The notes below the pieces were generated by a model. It was not told where the DNA came from. It saw only the letters and a list, made by a program, of their open reading frames with translations, and made no database searches. The position numbers and the translations under genes were made by a program. From contig WLWQ01000001.1 in the NCBI GenBank assembly GCA_012103535.1, positions 682,001 through 746,000 of the forward strand: 64,000 bases of DNA, written 5' to 3'. This document shows, piece by piece, positions 47,790 to 57,001 of the stretch (position 1 is its first letter; every line of letters starts with the position of its first letter). Source of the stretch: Pseudomonadales bacterium. GTDB taxonomy: Bacteria; Pseudomonadota; Gammaproteobacteria; Pseudomonadales; Pseudohongiellaceae.

Positions 47790-48869
47790 TTAAATCCCTT
47801 GAAGAAACTCGTGCATTGCCGCATTAGTTTCTTCCGGGGCTTCCTGCTGCACCCAATGTCCGATATCAGGAATTAGAACAACATCTCTTAAATCTGTAGC
47901 CACACGACTCATGGCACCGGTTAGTTGCCCCTGATTTGCACCGGCTATGACCACGTCCTGCTCTCCGGCGATAAATAATGTTGGCACGTCGATCTTGGTA
48001 TCAGTGAGATGCTCAGTGATTTCCCAGTTGCGGTGAAAATTTCGATAGTAGTTAACACCACCACGAAAACCTGCGGATTCAAACTGCCCCACTACGTAAT
48101 CCAGATCTTCCTGGCTCAACCAATCGGGTAATCCAATGGGTGCGCCGAGACGCCCAATCCAACCACCGGCAGAGCGAGCACGGTCGTTAATAGTTGGCGC
48201 TTCACGCGGGGAATTCGGAGATAAATAGAGTCGACTTAAAATCCCCTTTGGGTCGCTGTCATATTCAGCTTCCGCAACGCCACCGGCTTCATTGTGGTAA
48301 AGGATGTAATAGAAATTGTCTCCAAAGGATTCTTGCCAAGCTACCATGGGAGACTGTGGCGCGCGTCCACCATAAGGCACACTCATGGCAATTAAGGCAG
48401 AAAATCGTTCAGGATGCATAAGCACCGAATTCCATGCCACTATCGCTCCCCAATCGTGACCCACCATGATGGCAGTCTCTTCACCCAAGGCATCGAGTAT
48501 TCCTACCATGTCTCCGGCGAGGTGAACGATATCGTATTCATCTACATCAGCGGGTTTATCGGTCTCTCCGTAGCCACGCATGTCAGGTGCGACAACCCGG
48601 TATCCAGCATTGGCAAAATAAGTCAGTTGATGGCGCCAGTTGTACCATGATTCCGGCCAACCGTGAGCAAACAAAATTAGTGGGCCTGAGTCACCCGCCT
48701 CGGCGATGCGCATGCGAATTCCATTACTCTCAATAAAACGGAATGTAATCCCATCCACTGGCGAAGGCGTGGTCATTGTGTTCCCCTGTGCAAATGCGAG
48801 TGCAGAAAATAGTAATAAGTAAGTGGAGATCGCTACTCTGGGCAGAATTCGAGTGAAGGTAGAAGTCAT
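47790..48869 (-). CDS. Exported alpha/beta hydrolase, epoxide-hydrolase-like
   Basis: Signal peptide ISTYLLLFSALAFAQ. The oxyanion motif HGWPESWYNW and the nucleophile elbow VGHDWGAIVAW, in which Asp is the nucleophile, mark the epoxide hydrolase/haloalkane dehalogenase group. His of GHWVQQEAPEE and an acid near 300 complete the triad. Length 359. Substrate unknown. Neighbours on both sides face it or leave it alone, so it is likely monocistronic. Confidence 0.9.
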   Translation of the reverse strand: MTSTFTRILPRVAISTYLLLFSALAFAQGNTMTTPSPVDGITFRFIESNGIRMRIAEAGDSGPLILFAHGWPESWYNWRHQLTYFANAGYRVVAPDMRGYGETDKPADVDEYDIVHLAGDMVGILDALGEETAIMVGHDWGAIVAWNSVLMHPERFSALIAMSVPYGGRAPQSPMVAWQESFGDNFYYILYHNEAGGVAEAEYDSDPKGILSRLYLSPNSPREAPTINDRARSAGGWIGRLGAPIGLPDWLSQEDLDYVVGQFESAGFRGGVNYYRNFHRNWEITEHLTDTKIDVPTLFIAGEQDVVIAGANQGQLTGAMSRVATDLRDVVLIPDIGHWVQQEAPEETNAAMHEFLQGI

Positions 48870-48953
48870 TCTAGTAGGCCCCTTTTCCCAATAGCTAGAA
48901 ACAGGAAGCCTATCACAATGCAGGATTAATGCTCCATGATCAAAACCTATCAG

Positions 48954-50339
48954 CTATAACTCGATGTCGGCCTTACTCCAAATTCTAAAACAGCACAACA
49001 TGAGTAGGTAGGCGGCGATAGTAGCGGTGACCAGGATCCATTGGCTGATCGTTAGGTACTCTGCGGCAATGGCTATGTAAATGAGAACGCAGAAAGCGCA
49101 AATGGGAACGCTCAGCACAGCGCGCAAGATTGGATTGATGTTTATTCTCAGTAGATTCAAGGTAAGTAGCGCTGAAGTAACTAACGCATAACCAATGATG
49201 CCCAAGGCGAGGCACTGGATAACTAAACCAGTCCTTACAATAAATTCGGCGAATACAATTAACATGCCGGCCCCTAACACCACAACCAGGCCCATAACAC
49301 AGTGATAAGTTCCGACTTTCACTAAAAATTCTGTTCTGGATAAATTTGGTAGTTGCAAATAGAGACGCCTCAGTTCTAATGGTCGCTTGCTCAAAAATTC
49401 TGCAGGTATACCGATCATCAGAACGATTCCCATTACCTGCAGGAAAATCAAACTTAATTCACTGGAGATGCCACCAAAATAGACCATGACTGCAAACCAA
49501 AACAGTGTCGCCCGCAAAGTTCCAGGATCGATTAAGGCGAATTTCATCCACCACCACACGGGTCGTGAGCGAAATGAATGGATCTTCATAAATCCAGGAT
49601 TCAGCACATAGCCAGTCTTTACGTTTTTAGATTGTTGCGGATTACGAATATCGATGTATTTCAAAATGCCACCGGCAAGGTGTTGAAACTGCAGCATGAA
49701 CACCGATGTTTCTCTGTTAGTGAGAGCAGCGCGCCAACGCTGGGAAAAAAGCACGGTGGCAACCACCATTAGCAGATTCACCCAGAGAAAAATGTTGCTA
49801 TAAAACGCAATGAAAACCTCATCACTCACATTGTCGAAATAAGCATCTATTAGTAAAAGCAGAAGAACTAGTCCACCGAAAATTGATGTTGACCGTAACC
49901 AGGACATACCATTGGTGATAAACAATCCAGTAGTCGCCGTGAAGCTCGAAAAGACCAGAGCATGAAACAGTAACGCTACGCCGAATTGAGCGAAAAACAC
50001 GAAGGTGAAAAAAGCATAGGCAGCAAGCAAAACCAGCGCAGAGCACCAAAAATTCTTTGGATAATCAGGGCTCAATGGTTGCCTCATCTTCTTGCTCATT
50101 TCCACCATATTTGCGCCAATTGCGCAAAAACCAAGCAGACCAAACATGGAATAGAGAAAGATGTAAGCGGCTACTTCACCTCCATTCGGATCATCAGCAG
50201 AAATCAAGAAGACCAGAGTAATTAGTACGCTGCAGAGGAATATCCAGAAACCCCAGTAGGTTTTATTGATAGCAGTAATCGCCACAGTCAGGCACTGTGT
50301 GAAAAGAGAGTTCTCGGCTGATACGGTAGTTGTATTCAT
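48954..50339 (-). CDS. ABC-type permease-like membrane protein
   Basis: A 461-residue protein with about 10-12 hydrophobic segments and no enzymatic motif. Its start is 2 bp after the stop of an ABC ATPase gene, which in turn follows a GntR regulator, the same order as the YtrABC-like systems. I infer it is the permease; a mid-protein hydrophilic loop (residues 230-265, QHLAGGILKYIDIRN) lies on one side. Cargo is unknown. Confidence 0.75.
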   Translation of the reverse strand: MNTTTVSAENSLFTQCLTVAITAINKTYWGFWIFLCSVLITLVFLISADDPNGGEVAAYIFLYSMFGLLGFCAIGANMVEMSKKMRQPLSPDYPKNFWCSALVLLAAYAFFTFVFFAQFGVALLFHALVFSSFTATTGLFITNGMSWLRSTSIFGGLVLLLLLIDAYFDNVSDEVFIAFYSNIFLWVNLLMVVATVLFSQRWRAALTNRETSVFMLQFQHLAGGILKYIDIRNPQQSKNVKTGYVLNPGFMKIHSFRSRPVWWWMKFALIDPGTLRATLFWFAVMVYFGGISSELSLIFLQVMGIVLMIGIPAEFLSKRPLELRRLYLQLPNLSRTEFLVKVGTYHCVMGLVVVLGAGMLIVFAEFIVRTGLVIQCLALGIIGYALVTSALLTLNLLRININPILRAVLSVPICAFCVLIYIAIAAEYLTISQWILVTATIAAYLLMLCCFRIWSKADIEL

Positions 50340-50341
50340 GT

Positions 50342-51241
50342 TTACGGGTTCGCCGCCAATTCCACAAATATGTCTTCCAATCCCATCGCCTGAGGCGTCA
50401 CAACTGCCTGAAATTCCGTTTCTATTTGATTTTTCATCGTCTCCGAATAGTTCTCAACAGTTATTACAGCCTCAGTCCCGTTTACTTCTGCATTAGTGAC
50501 TCCATTAAGGCTGTTCAAGGCCTGCAAATCAGCTTTCGCTGCGATGTGTAGGCGCAATACCCTTTCTTTCAATTCATCGATGGCACCTTGAAAGTAAGTC
50601 TTGCCCTGCCTGATGATGGCAACATCAGCTGCGACCCTTTCGATATCTGCAGTGATATGAGTTGAAAACAAGACAGTATTGCCTTTTTCCGCATTCACCT
50701 CGATTAACTGGCGAATAAATTTACGTTTGACTGATGGATCGAGAGCGGCGACCGGTTCGTCCATGATAAGCAAATCTGGCTCGTGACCCATTGCCAGAAC
50801 TATCGCTAATTTTTGCGATTCCCCGGTCGAGAATTCTCTGACAACTCCTTTTTGAGGAATTTCCCATTCTGCAATCAATGCATCTACTAATTCCTGGTTC
50901 CAACTCGAATAGAACTTGGAAACATAGTTAACAATTTGCGTTGTTGTCATCCATTCAAATAAATCATTCTCCTGGGGCACGAAGGCTAGCCGCTGACGTA
51001 CATCGGCACTGAGATCCCAGCTGTCCTCACCGTAGATTTGACTGATTCCCCGTTGAGATTTCAAAAATCCAAGCAGGCAATTCATAAGTGTTGTCTTGCC
51101 ACAGCCGTTCTTGCCAAGCAAACCAATGATAGTGCCAGGTTGCACAGTTAAATTAACGCCATTGAGTACATTTTCATCACCATAACTGAACTCAAGCGCA
51201 TCAATATTTATAGCTGGGTAATTATTTTCCATTGTCTGCAT
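50342..51241 (-). CDS. ABC transporter ATP-binding protein
   Basis: Walker A GLLGKNGCGKTTLMN near residue 36, Q-loop FVPQENDLFEWM, a signature reading FSTGESQKLAI in place of LSGGQ, Walker B LLIMDEPVAALDP and H-loop FSTHI. Length 299, with a C-terminal regulatory stretch. It pairs with the permease gene. The ATG at 51241 or 51232 may be used. The nearest families are YtrB/CcmA-like exporters linked to envelope stress. Confidence 0.9.
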   Translation of the reverse strand: MQTMENNYPAINIDALEFSYGDENVLNGVNLTVQPGTIIGLLGKNGCGKTTLMNCLLGFLKSQRGISQIYGEDSWDLSADVRQRLAFVPQENDLFEWMTTTQIVNYVSKFYSSWNQELVDALIAEWEIPQKGVVREFSTGESQKLAIVLAMGHEPDLLIMDEPVAALDPSVKRKFIRQLIEVNAEKGNTVLFSTHITADIERVAADVAIIRQGKTYFQGAIDELKERVLRLHIAAKADLQALNSLNGVTNAEVNGTEAVITVENYSETMKNQIETEFQAVVTPQAMGLEDIFVELAANP

Positions 51242-51244
51242 TTC

Positions 51245-51658
51245 TCATGAACTGGATCTTCGGTTCTTGGCTTTCAATAATTTTGCTAAGTAGCCAACAA
51301 GTGCCTCATCTTCAATACCAAGTTGATCAGCTTCCAGCGCGAGTTTTTCTATCGTGCTGTCTAATTGCTGCAACCTTTCCCCTACTTTCAATTGGGAAGA
51401 GTTATTGTCAGAGACGATCATGCCCTTACCTCTTAATCGAGTTAGTATCCCTTGCATCTCTAATGCACTATAGGCTTTGGAAACTGTCATAGGATTTATC
51501 GCATGCTGTTCTGCCAGATTTCGCACCGACGGCAGCTCTGCGCCAACCGCAAGAGATTCGCTAGCTATCAGGCGCTGAATTTGATCCATAAGCTGTCGAT
51601 AGATCGGAATACCTGAGCTAGGAGAGACGTGGAGCGCTATTAGTTTGCTATCGGACAT
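51245..51658 (-). CDS. GntR family regulator, YtrA subfamily
   Basis: N-terminal winged HTH: GIPIYRQLMDQIQRLIASESL, LPSVRNLAEQHAINPMTVSKAYSALE, then a short C-terminal dimer helix typical of YtrA. The frame is open to 51754, but ATG 51658 gives the usual 137-residue protein. Genes for ATPase and permease follow 3 bp away. A palindrome lies in the promoter just upstream, so it likely represses its own operon. Confidence 0.9.
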   Translation of the reverse strand: MSDSKLIALHVSPSSGIPIYRQLMDQIQRLIASESLAVGAELPSVRNLAEQHAINPMTVSKAYSALEMQGILTRLRGKGMIVSDNNSSQLKVGERLQQLDSTIEKLALEADQLGIEDEALVGYLAKLLKAKNRRSSS

Positions 51659-51671
51659 AGTGTTTTTACTA

Positions 51672-51695
51672 AGTGTATAGTGCACATAATACACT
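51672..51695 (-). promoter_or_regulatory. Operator-like palindrome of the GntR/ABC operon
   Basis: AGTGTA at 51672-51677 and TACACT at 51690-51695 with 12 bp between and GTGCAC at its centre. Located 14 bp upstream of the GntR start. YtrA of Bacillus is described with a closely similar AGTGTA/TACACT site. Confidence 0.75.
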
Positions 51696-51846
51696 AATAC
51701 ACATGTAAGACAAGTCTTTCTTAGAAAAAAGCTACAGCCAGCCAGGCTTCTCATTCAGAAGCTCTTTTTCTTAATCCTGGAAACCGCTATGCTTTGAATC
51801 CGAAGCGAGTATTGGCTGGGGCTGTTAGTGATGAATGGAGATATAA

Positions 51847-52731
51847 GTGACTGAAGTTTATGACGTTTCTTACATGGAAAGAACCCGAGACTATTACCGC
51901 GCCCAGGGTTACACCACTGACTATCGTTGGGCTCAAAATTCAGAGACGCCATTTACTCCTCTTTCGAAACCGATGAATGAATGCCGGGTCGGTGTAATCT
52001 CTACTGCTATGCCCGATACAGAATTAGGGCGCGTCAATCGTCGGATCTACTCTAATTTGGTATCGCCGATTCCTGAATCAATGCACACCGAAGAGCTGTC
52101 ATGGCATAAAGCTGTCACCCATACAGATGACGTAAACAGTTTCATTCCACTGGAACAGCTTATGGTGCTGGTGGACGAAGGTGGCATTGGCAGCCTCGCC
52201 CCGAGATTTCATTCCGTGCCCACTGAATACAGTCAGGGCAACACTATAGATAATGATGCAGCAGAAATTCTGGAACGCTTGCGAGAAGACGAAGTCGATG
52301 TGGCTATACTGGTGCCGTTGTGACCTGTCTGTCACCAGACCGTGAGTCTGGTTGCGCGACACCTTGAAGCCAATGGGATTCCAACCCTGATTATTGGTTC
52401 CGCTCGCGATATTGTCGAACACTGCGGTGTACCAAGATTCCTTTATACCGATTTTCCACTGGGTAATCCCTGCGGTAAGCCCTACGACCACGACATGCAG
52501 TTGAGTATCATCAGCCAGGCAATTGCCCTATTGCGCACTGCTACAACTGCGAATACTACCGAAAAAGCACCGTACATCTGGTCTGCTGATAATAGCTGGC
52601 GTGATGACTACGCCAAGGTAGACGATTCCAATCGAGAAGAACTGGCGCGACGTGGTGAAGAGAGACGGAGGCGGCAGACGGAAGACAAAGCAGAAGGAAT
52701 TGATCGCGTCGCTATGATCGCCGATGGGTGA
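51847..52731 (+). CDS. Selenoprotein B family (PrdB/GrdB-like) with in-frame UGA
   Basis: Family: glycine/sarcosine/betaine/D-proline reductase selenoprotein B. The frame runs 294 residues if the TGA at 52321-52323 (codon 159) is read as selenocysteine: EVDVAILVPL-U-PVCHQTVSLVARHLE, giving a UxxC redox motif at 159-162. Downstream the sequence stays family-like (GIPTLIIGSARDIVEH, DFPLGNPCGKPYD). A bSECIS-like hairpin follows the UGA. The start is GTG 51847 with GGAG six bases upstream. Alternatives: a Cys-to-stop mutation or read error. The enzyme probably reduces a C-N or C-S substrate or acts as a redox protein; substrate unknown in aerobes. Confidence 0.85.
52334..52352 (+). promoter_or_regulatory. 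Candidate bacterial SECIS element
   Basis: ACCAGAC (52334-52340), loop CGTGA, GTCTGGT (52346-52352): a perfect 7-bp stem inside the coding frame. Seventeen bases separate the UGA and the apical loop, equal to the fdhF case, and a G sits in the second loop position, as required for SelB binding by the known bacterial consensus. Confidence 0.75.
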
Positions 52732-52808
52732 AAAACCATTGAAATCTCTCGCCATATAACAGTTAATTACTTCCTATAGATAACAATAATCCCCACGAGG
52801 CAATAATA

Positions 52809-53669
52809 ATGAAAACTATTCGACTCGCCCTGATTGCATTACTGACTCTGGCCTGGTTGTTACCAGCCCAGGCGCAGAACACGCGTATGTATAACACAGT
52901 CAAAGCAAAACTTGCCGCCGGCGGACAGGTTGTTGGCGGAACTGTCGACACTCCAGATCCGGAAATATATTGCGCGATGGCAAACTCCGGTTTCGACTTT
53001 ATCTGGATCGAAATGCAACATAGTTCCCTCAACTACACCGACGTGGCACGCATGATTTGGGCCTGTCGTGATGCCCCTGCAGTACCTTTTATTAGAATTC
53101 CAAACGCCACCGAAGGCGATATTCAAAAAGCTACCGATATCGGAGCCCTCGGACTAATAGTACCGATGGTTGATGATGCTGAAAAAATGGAACAGACCGT
53201 ACACTTCGCTAAGTATCCTCCCGAAGGTCGACGCAGCCAGGGCGGCGGTCAATATGGCCGACTCTGGGGAAGCGATTACCGCCAAACCTGGAATGACAAT
53301 CTAATGGTTATCGCCATGGTCGAGACATTAATCGGCGTAGAAGCGTCTGCAGAAATCGCGGGAGTCGATGGCGTCGATGCCGTATTTGTCGCCAGCGGTG
53401 ACCTCGGCAGTTTCAGTGGCATGAGCCAGGGTGAGCCTGATTACGAAGCGCTGGTAGATAAAATTAAAGATGCTACTGAAGCAGCTGGCAAGTTTGTTGG
53501 GGGGCCATCGGCCTGGATGCAAACTCGAGAAGGTTATCAATTTTTTCAAGGCCCAAGTACGGGTAGTTTGATTCGCATCGGAACTCGTGTGTCATTGCAG
53601 GAAGCCGATCCTTGCCGTTTCTTACCCTCTGGCGCAACTCCAGTTGCTGGCGAGAATCCCTGCCCTTAA
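52809..53669 (+). CDS. Exported HpcH/HpaI aldolase family protein
   Basis: TIM-barrel class II aldolase/citrate lyase-beta-like protein. The metal-binding Glu is in AMVETLIGVEAS and the Asp in VASGDLGSFSG; FIRIPNATEGDIQKATDIGALGLIVP is a family signature. A cleavable signal peptide (LALIALLTLAWLLPAQA) is present, so the mature enzyme is periplasmic, unusual for a HpaI aldolase. It lies 77 bp after the selenoprotein and may share its transcript. It ends at a strong terminator. Confidence 0.87.
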   Translation: MKTIRLALIALLTLAWLLPAQAQNTRMYNTVKAKLAAGGQVVGGTVDTPDPEIYCAMANSGFDFIWIEMQHSSLNYTDVARMIWACRDAPAVPFIRIPNATEGDIQKATDIGALGLIVPMVDDAEKMEQTVHFAKYPPEGRRSQGGGQYGRLWGSDYRQTWNDNLMVIAMVETLIGVEASAEIAGVDGVDAVFVASGDLGSFSGMSQGEPDYEALVDKIKDATEAAGKFVGGPSAWMQTREGYQFFQGPSTGSLIRIGTRVSLQEADPCRFLPSGATPVAGENPCP

Positions 53670-53687
53670 ATTTGTTAGTATTCAAAA

Positions 53688-53717
53688 CCGATCCGAGCTT
53701 CTCGGATCGGTTTTTTT
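53688..53717 (+). terminator. Intrinsic terminator after the aldolase
   Basis: CCGATCCGAG (53688-53697), loop CTT, CTCGGATCGG (53701-53710), then seven T at 53711-53717. Confidence 0.94.
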
Positions 53718-53738
53718 ATTCATAATTCCAATTCAACT

Positions 53739-54257
53739 ATGCGATCAACAAAAGATATAAGCGCTGAAAGCTGGGTACATATGGCAACGGGTATCGCCGT
53801 CATCATCGGTATCATGCTAGTGATTTACGAGTTAGAGCAAACTCGCCAGATAGCCTTTACCGAAATGGCACAGGAAGCCATGAGTGAATTGAACCTACGA
53901 GACACCACACTGTTTGGCGAGGAAGCTGCAGCTACTATCGCAAAGGCTTGTTTCTCGCCTACTGAATTAACCGATCCCGAAAAAGTGGTTTTAGATTCAG
54001 TATTCTCATCGCAAATAAATTTTGCAATTCGCATAAAGCTACTGGAAGACACCGGCGGTATTACTACAATCTGGCGCCGCAACGTCCAGCAAGCCGTTGA
54101 TTACATCCAGGGCTTTCCCCAGGGAGAGTCATGGATGGAGCTAGGAAAGATCATGTGGGATGATGAATTTAATGAAGCGGCAACAGCAGCAATGCAGGTC
54201 CCTACGTTTATGTCTTGCAGTGAAAGAATTGCTTTACTAAATACACATTCCTTCTAG
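53739..54257 (+). CDS. Hypothetical protein with N-terminal membrane helix
   Basis: 172 residues; a hydrophobic segment (ATGIAVIIGIMLVIYEL) near residues 16-33 is followed by a helical domain with TEMAQEAMSELNLRD and RRNVQQAVDYIQGFPQG. Similar short membrane proteins are frequent in marine Gammaproteobacteria, but I do not recognise a named family. The first codon ATG 53739 lies 22 bp after the T-run of the terminator, so it has its own promoter. The ASCH gene follows 8 bp away. Confidence 0.7.
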   Translation: MRSTKDISAESWVHMATGIAVIIGIMLVIYELEQTRQIAFTEMAQEAMSELNLRDTTLFGEEAAATIAKACFSPTELTDPEKVVLDSVFSSQINFAIRIKLLEDTGGITTIWRRNVQQAVDYIQGFPQGESWMELGKIMWDDEFNEAATAAMQVPTFMSCSERIALLNTHSF

Positions 54258-54265
54258 CTGCTCCA

Positions 54266-54541
54266 ATGCTATTCACTAAAAAGCTCCGTGACAGAGTAAA
54301 AAGCGGAGAGATTACTACCAGTATTCGAATCTGGAAGCAGCCCCGCGTAAAAATCGGCAACAAATACCAATTAGACGATGGCCACATTGTAGTTTCAGCT
54401 ATTCGGGAAATTTCTATTGACGATATTTCAGAATCGGTTGCAAAAGAATCTGGCTTCAAAAATAAAGTCGATCTACTAAAAACAGCCAAACATGGCAGCG
54501 GTATGCGCGTGTTTTTTGTCAGATTTAGTTACGAAGAATAA
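54266..54541 (+). CDS. ASCH-domain-like protein
   Basis: 91 residues: LFTKKLRDRVKSGEITTSIRIWKQPRVKIGNKYQL followed by a short beta strand HIVVSAIREIS and a helix with DDISESVAKESGFKNK. This matches the ASCH fold (PUA-like; nucleotide or RNA binding). The role is unknown. Its position 8 bp after the membrane protein suggests co-transcription. Confidence 0.75.
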   Translation: MLFTKKLRDRVKSGEITTSIRIWKQPRVKIGNKYQLDDGHIVVSAIREISIDDISESVAKESGFKNKVDLLKTAKHGSGMRVFFVRFSYEE

Positions 54542-54547
54542 GTCTGC

Positions 54548-55069
54548 CTAAATTTTTTGGTAAATAAAGAATGCCATGTCATCGAAGGGGCGCATTACAA
54601 TCAAGCGAACTGAATCCGGATAGCTTCCTTGCATAACAATACTTATGGGGTACACATAATGTGAATCTCGATGAATCTCTTCGATCGTTGGAAACCAATC
54701 TACATAGCCGCTATCCAACATAATATCCAGAAAGCCAACTGCAGTCTCCAATTCTGGCGTCAACCGGTCGCCTCGCAATACTCCTTGTTGCTGCCACAGT
54801 AGCTCTGTATCCATACCGGTGACGCGCACAGAAAATGCTTTCTCCACATCACCTGAAAAAGAACTAAGCAGATGACTATCAATTAACTCGGTTGGAGGAT
54901 TTCGAAAAAATCTTTGCAGCACAAGAAAATCTGGATCTGACACATCGATAGTCGTGGGCTCCATAGATCTAAACATGAGCGCCACTATCAAGACATAGCC
55001 CCCGACTATGACGAAGACAAATTTACCAAAGGCAAGGAATAATTTTTTTGAAGAGAGTGCGGAGGACAT
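54548..55069 (-). CDS. Membrane-anchored hypothetical protein
   Basis: 173 residues; an N-terminal hydrophobic segment (FGKFVFVIVGGYVLIVALMF) anchors a soluble, probably periplasmic part with no recognised motif. It is 6 bp from the opposing ASCH gene. No family is assigned. Confidence 0.65.
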   Translation of the reverse strand: MSSALSSKKLFLAFGKFVFVIVGGYVLIVALMFRSMEPTTIDVSDPDFLVLQRFFRNPPTELIDSHLLSSFSGDVEKAFSVRVTGMDTELLWQQQGVLRGDRLTPELETAVGFLDIMLDSGYVDWFPTIEEIHRDSHYVYPISIVMQGSYPDSVRLIVMRPFDDMAFFIYQKI

Positions 55070-55118
55070 TGACTCAATAGGAAATTAAAGGGGAGCCGAA
55101 GCTCCCCTATACAAAGAA

Positions 55119-56402
55119 TTATTCGGCAGGAACCAGATTTCCAGCAACATAAACACTCTCGATAGAGTGTGAATTACGGATGTCCTCAGCCGGATTGTCA
55201 GCCAATACAGAAAAATCGCCCCACTTGCCGGGCTCGAGGGTACCGATGTCTCCCATGCCAATACAATCCGCCGCAATGCCTGTGGACGCTCGAATGGCAT
55301 CTAACGGAGTCATTCCCGAATTAACCATCATGTGCATTTCCATATGCTCAAAGTAACCCTGAAAACGCGCTGGGGGTCCCGTGTCCGTCCCCATGGCTAC
55401 GCGCACTCCTTCGTTGTACAAGGTGCCAACATTATCCATGGCAGTTGGTAATTGAGCCTTGTAGGTTTGGGCCGAACGTGAACCCGCTATGCGCGACATG
55501 CGTTCTGGTGTCGACAGCTCCTCAATGATCGCTGGTTCTACTTCTTTTAGAAAATAAGGATCTTCAAAAAAATCTGGAACACTTTCATAGACAAAAGTAG
55601 ACACTTCTCGAGTGAGTGTCGGTATGTAGCAAGTATCACTCTCTGCCACCTTGCTAATTAATTCTCGGTCAACAGGTAGATCACGAATGCTGTGCGCAAT
55701 AATGTCCGCATTGGCATCAAGCATAAACTTCGCGTCATCAAGATAGTAAAGATGAACAGCTACTGGTAAGCGCCGAATATGCGCTTGATCAACCAGGGCT
55801 TCGAAAAAAGGTCGAGACATTTTTTGGGTTGCTCCCAAGTTGTCATCGATTCGCACTTTAATGAAGTCAGCGCCCATGTCGGCGTTTCGATTTACTTCAT
55901 CCCGTATAGCCTGTTCCGAATCTCCGACTACAACGCTGCCTGCGACATAAATTCGCGCGCGATCTAAATCCTTACTGAACTGCTCATTGCGCAGCACAAA
56001 TCCTGCTTCCTGGTCACCGCCCAGACTGTTAACTGTAGTGACGCCATAACGAGCATAGAGGCTTAACTGCCTCAACAAATTACCTCGGTCATAGCCACCA
56101 TTGCCGTTTAGCCCCACGGTTGCTCCCACGTGACCATGGGCATTAATCAATCCTGGCATGATGTATTTGCCACTGACGTCGACTACTTGTGCGCCGGAGG
56201 GCAGAGTCACTTCCGAACGAGGACCGACTGCCCGAATCCACCCATCGGTTACAACTAATACTCCATCTTCCAGGGGTGCCGCATCCGTCCCATCGATAAT
56301 GGTAGCGCCAACGAAAGCGACTGTGCCTTCATTAGCCAATGCTGGCGAGACGAAAAGTAGAAATCCAAATAGCGCTAAAACACTTGTTATTGCTCTTCTC
56401 AT
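55119..56402 (-). CDS. Exported amidohydrolase family protein
   Basis: Imidazolonepropionase/prolidase-like TIM-barrel hydrolase. Signal peptide SVLALFGFLLFVSPALA; metal residues in INAHGHVGATVG, a Lys that may be carboxylated in ADFIKVRIDD, VAVHLYYLDDA, IIAHSIRDL and MGTDTGPPARF. Length 427. It would hydrolyse peptides or amides in the periplasm. Apparently monocistronic. Confidence 0.9.
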   Translation of the reverse strand: MRRAITSVLALFGFLLFVSPALANEGTVAFVGATIIDGTDAAPLEDGVLVVTDGWIRAVGPRSEVTLPSGAQVVDVSGKYIMPGLINAHGHVGATVGLNGNGGYDRGNLLRQLSLYARYGVTTVNSLGGDQEAGFVLRNEQFSKDLDRARIYVAGSVVVGDSEQAIRDEVNRNADMGADFIKVRIDDNLGATQKMSRPFFEALVDQAHIRRLPVAVHLYYLDDAKFMLDANADIIAHSIRDLPVDRELISKVAESDTCYIPTLTREVSTFVYESVPDFFEDPYFLKEVEPAIIEELSTPERMSRIAGSRSAQTYKAQLPTAMDNVGTLYNEGVRVAMGTDTGPPARFQGYFEHMEMHMMVNSGMTPLDAIRASTGIAADCIGMGDIGTLEPGKWGDFSVLADNPAEDIRNSHSIESVYVAGNLVPAE

Positions 56403-56540
56403 AGCGATTTCCTCCTGCTGAGTATTTGAGAGGATTTAGGGTGGAAAAGCAATAGCCGCAGTGCTGAACCTGAAATCGAGCTGGCTTTCGAAACGCTGTA
56501 TCATCGAAATCTGAATTTCACCGAGGAGTACGAGACGGGA

Positions 56541-56981
56541 GTGATTAAAGTATCGGTTACTGTGCCTCTAGCTAATTCACCAGACACAATATTCACGGAA
56601 ATATTGAAGACATCGAATTGGGAATCATTTAAAGGTTTTGGTCCTCTACCCGGCATTCGGCAGGCTCAATTTTCTGAACGGACAGAGGCGATTGTAGGAA
56701 GTCGGATCGAAGTTCAAAATCTGGACGGATCCAGTCACGTGGAAACTATTACTAAGTGGCAACCTTATACCTACATCGAGATGAGTTTAGAGGAATTTAG
56801 TCCACCACTATCCCGTATGGCTTCCCATTTTACTGAGCAATGGTTTGTATCGGATGGCGAGGTGACTCGCGTGATGAGCATGTATCCGAAATCTGCGCTG
56901 GCAGTGCCCCTGCTCTGGATTATTAGTCTTTTTATGAAGCGGGCGTTGGCGACTCATACCAGAGAAATTTGCAACGTGTAA
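56541..56981 (+). CDS. SRPBCC family protein
   Basis: 146 residues in the START/Bet v1-like fold: VTVPLANSPDTIFTEILKTSNWESF, then EVQNLDGSSHVETITKWQPYTYIEMS. A C-terminal hydrophobic helix (ALAVPLLWIISLFMKRAL) is present. It binds a hydrophobic ligand by family, function unknown. Confidence 0.8.
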   Translation: MIKVSVTVPLANSPDTIFTEILKTSNWESFKGFGPLPGIRQAQFSERTEAIVGSRIEVQNLDGSSHVETITKWQPYTYIEMSLEEFSPPLSRMASHFTEQWFVSDGEVTRVMSMYPKSALAVPLLWIISLFMKRALATHTREICNV

Positions 56982-57001
56982 TGTGTCAAGAGAATGAATG
57001 G

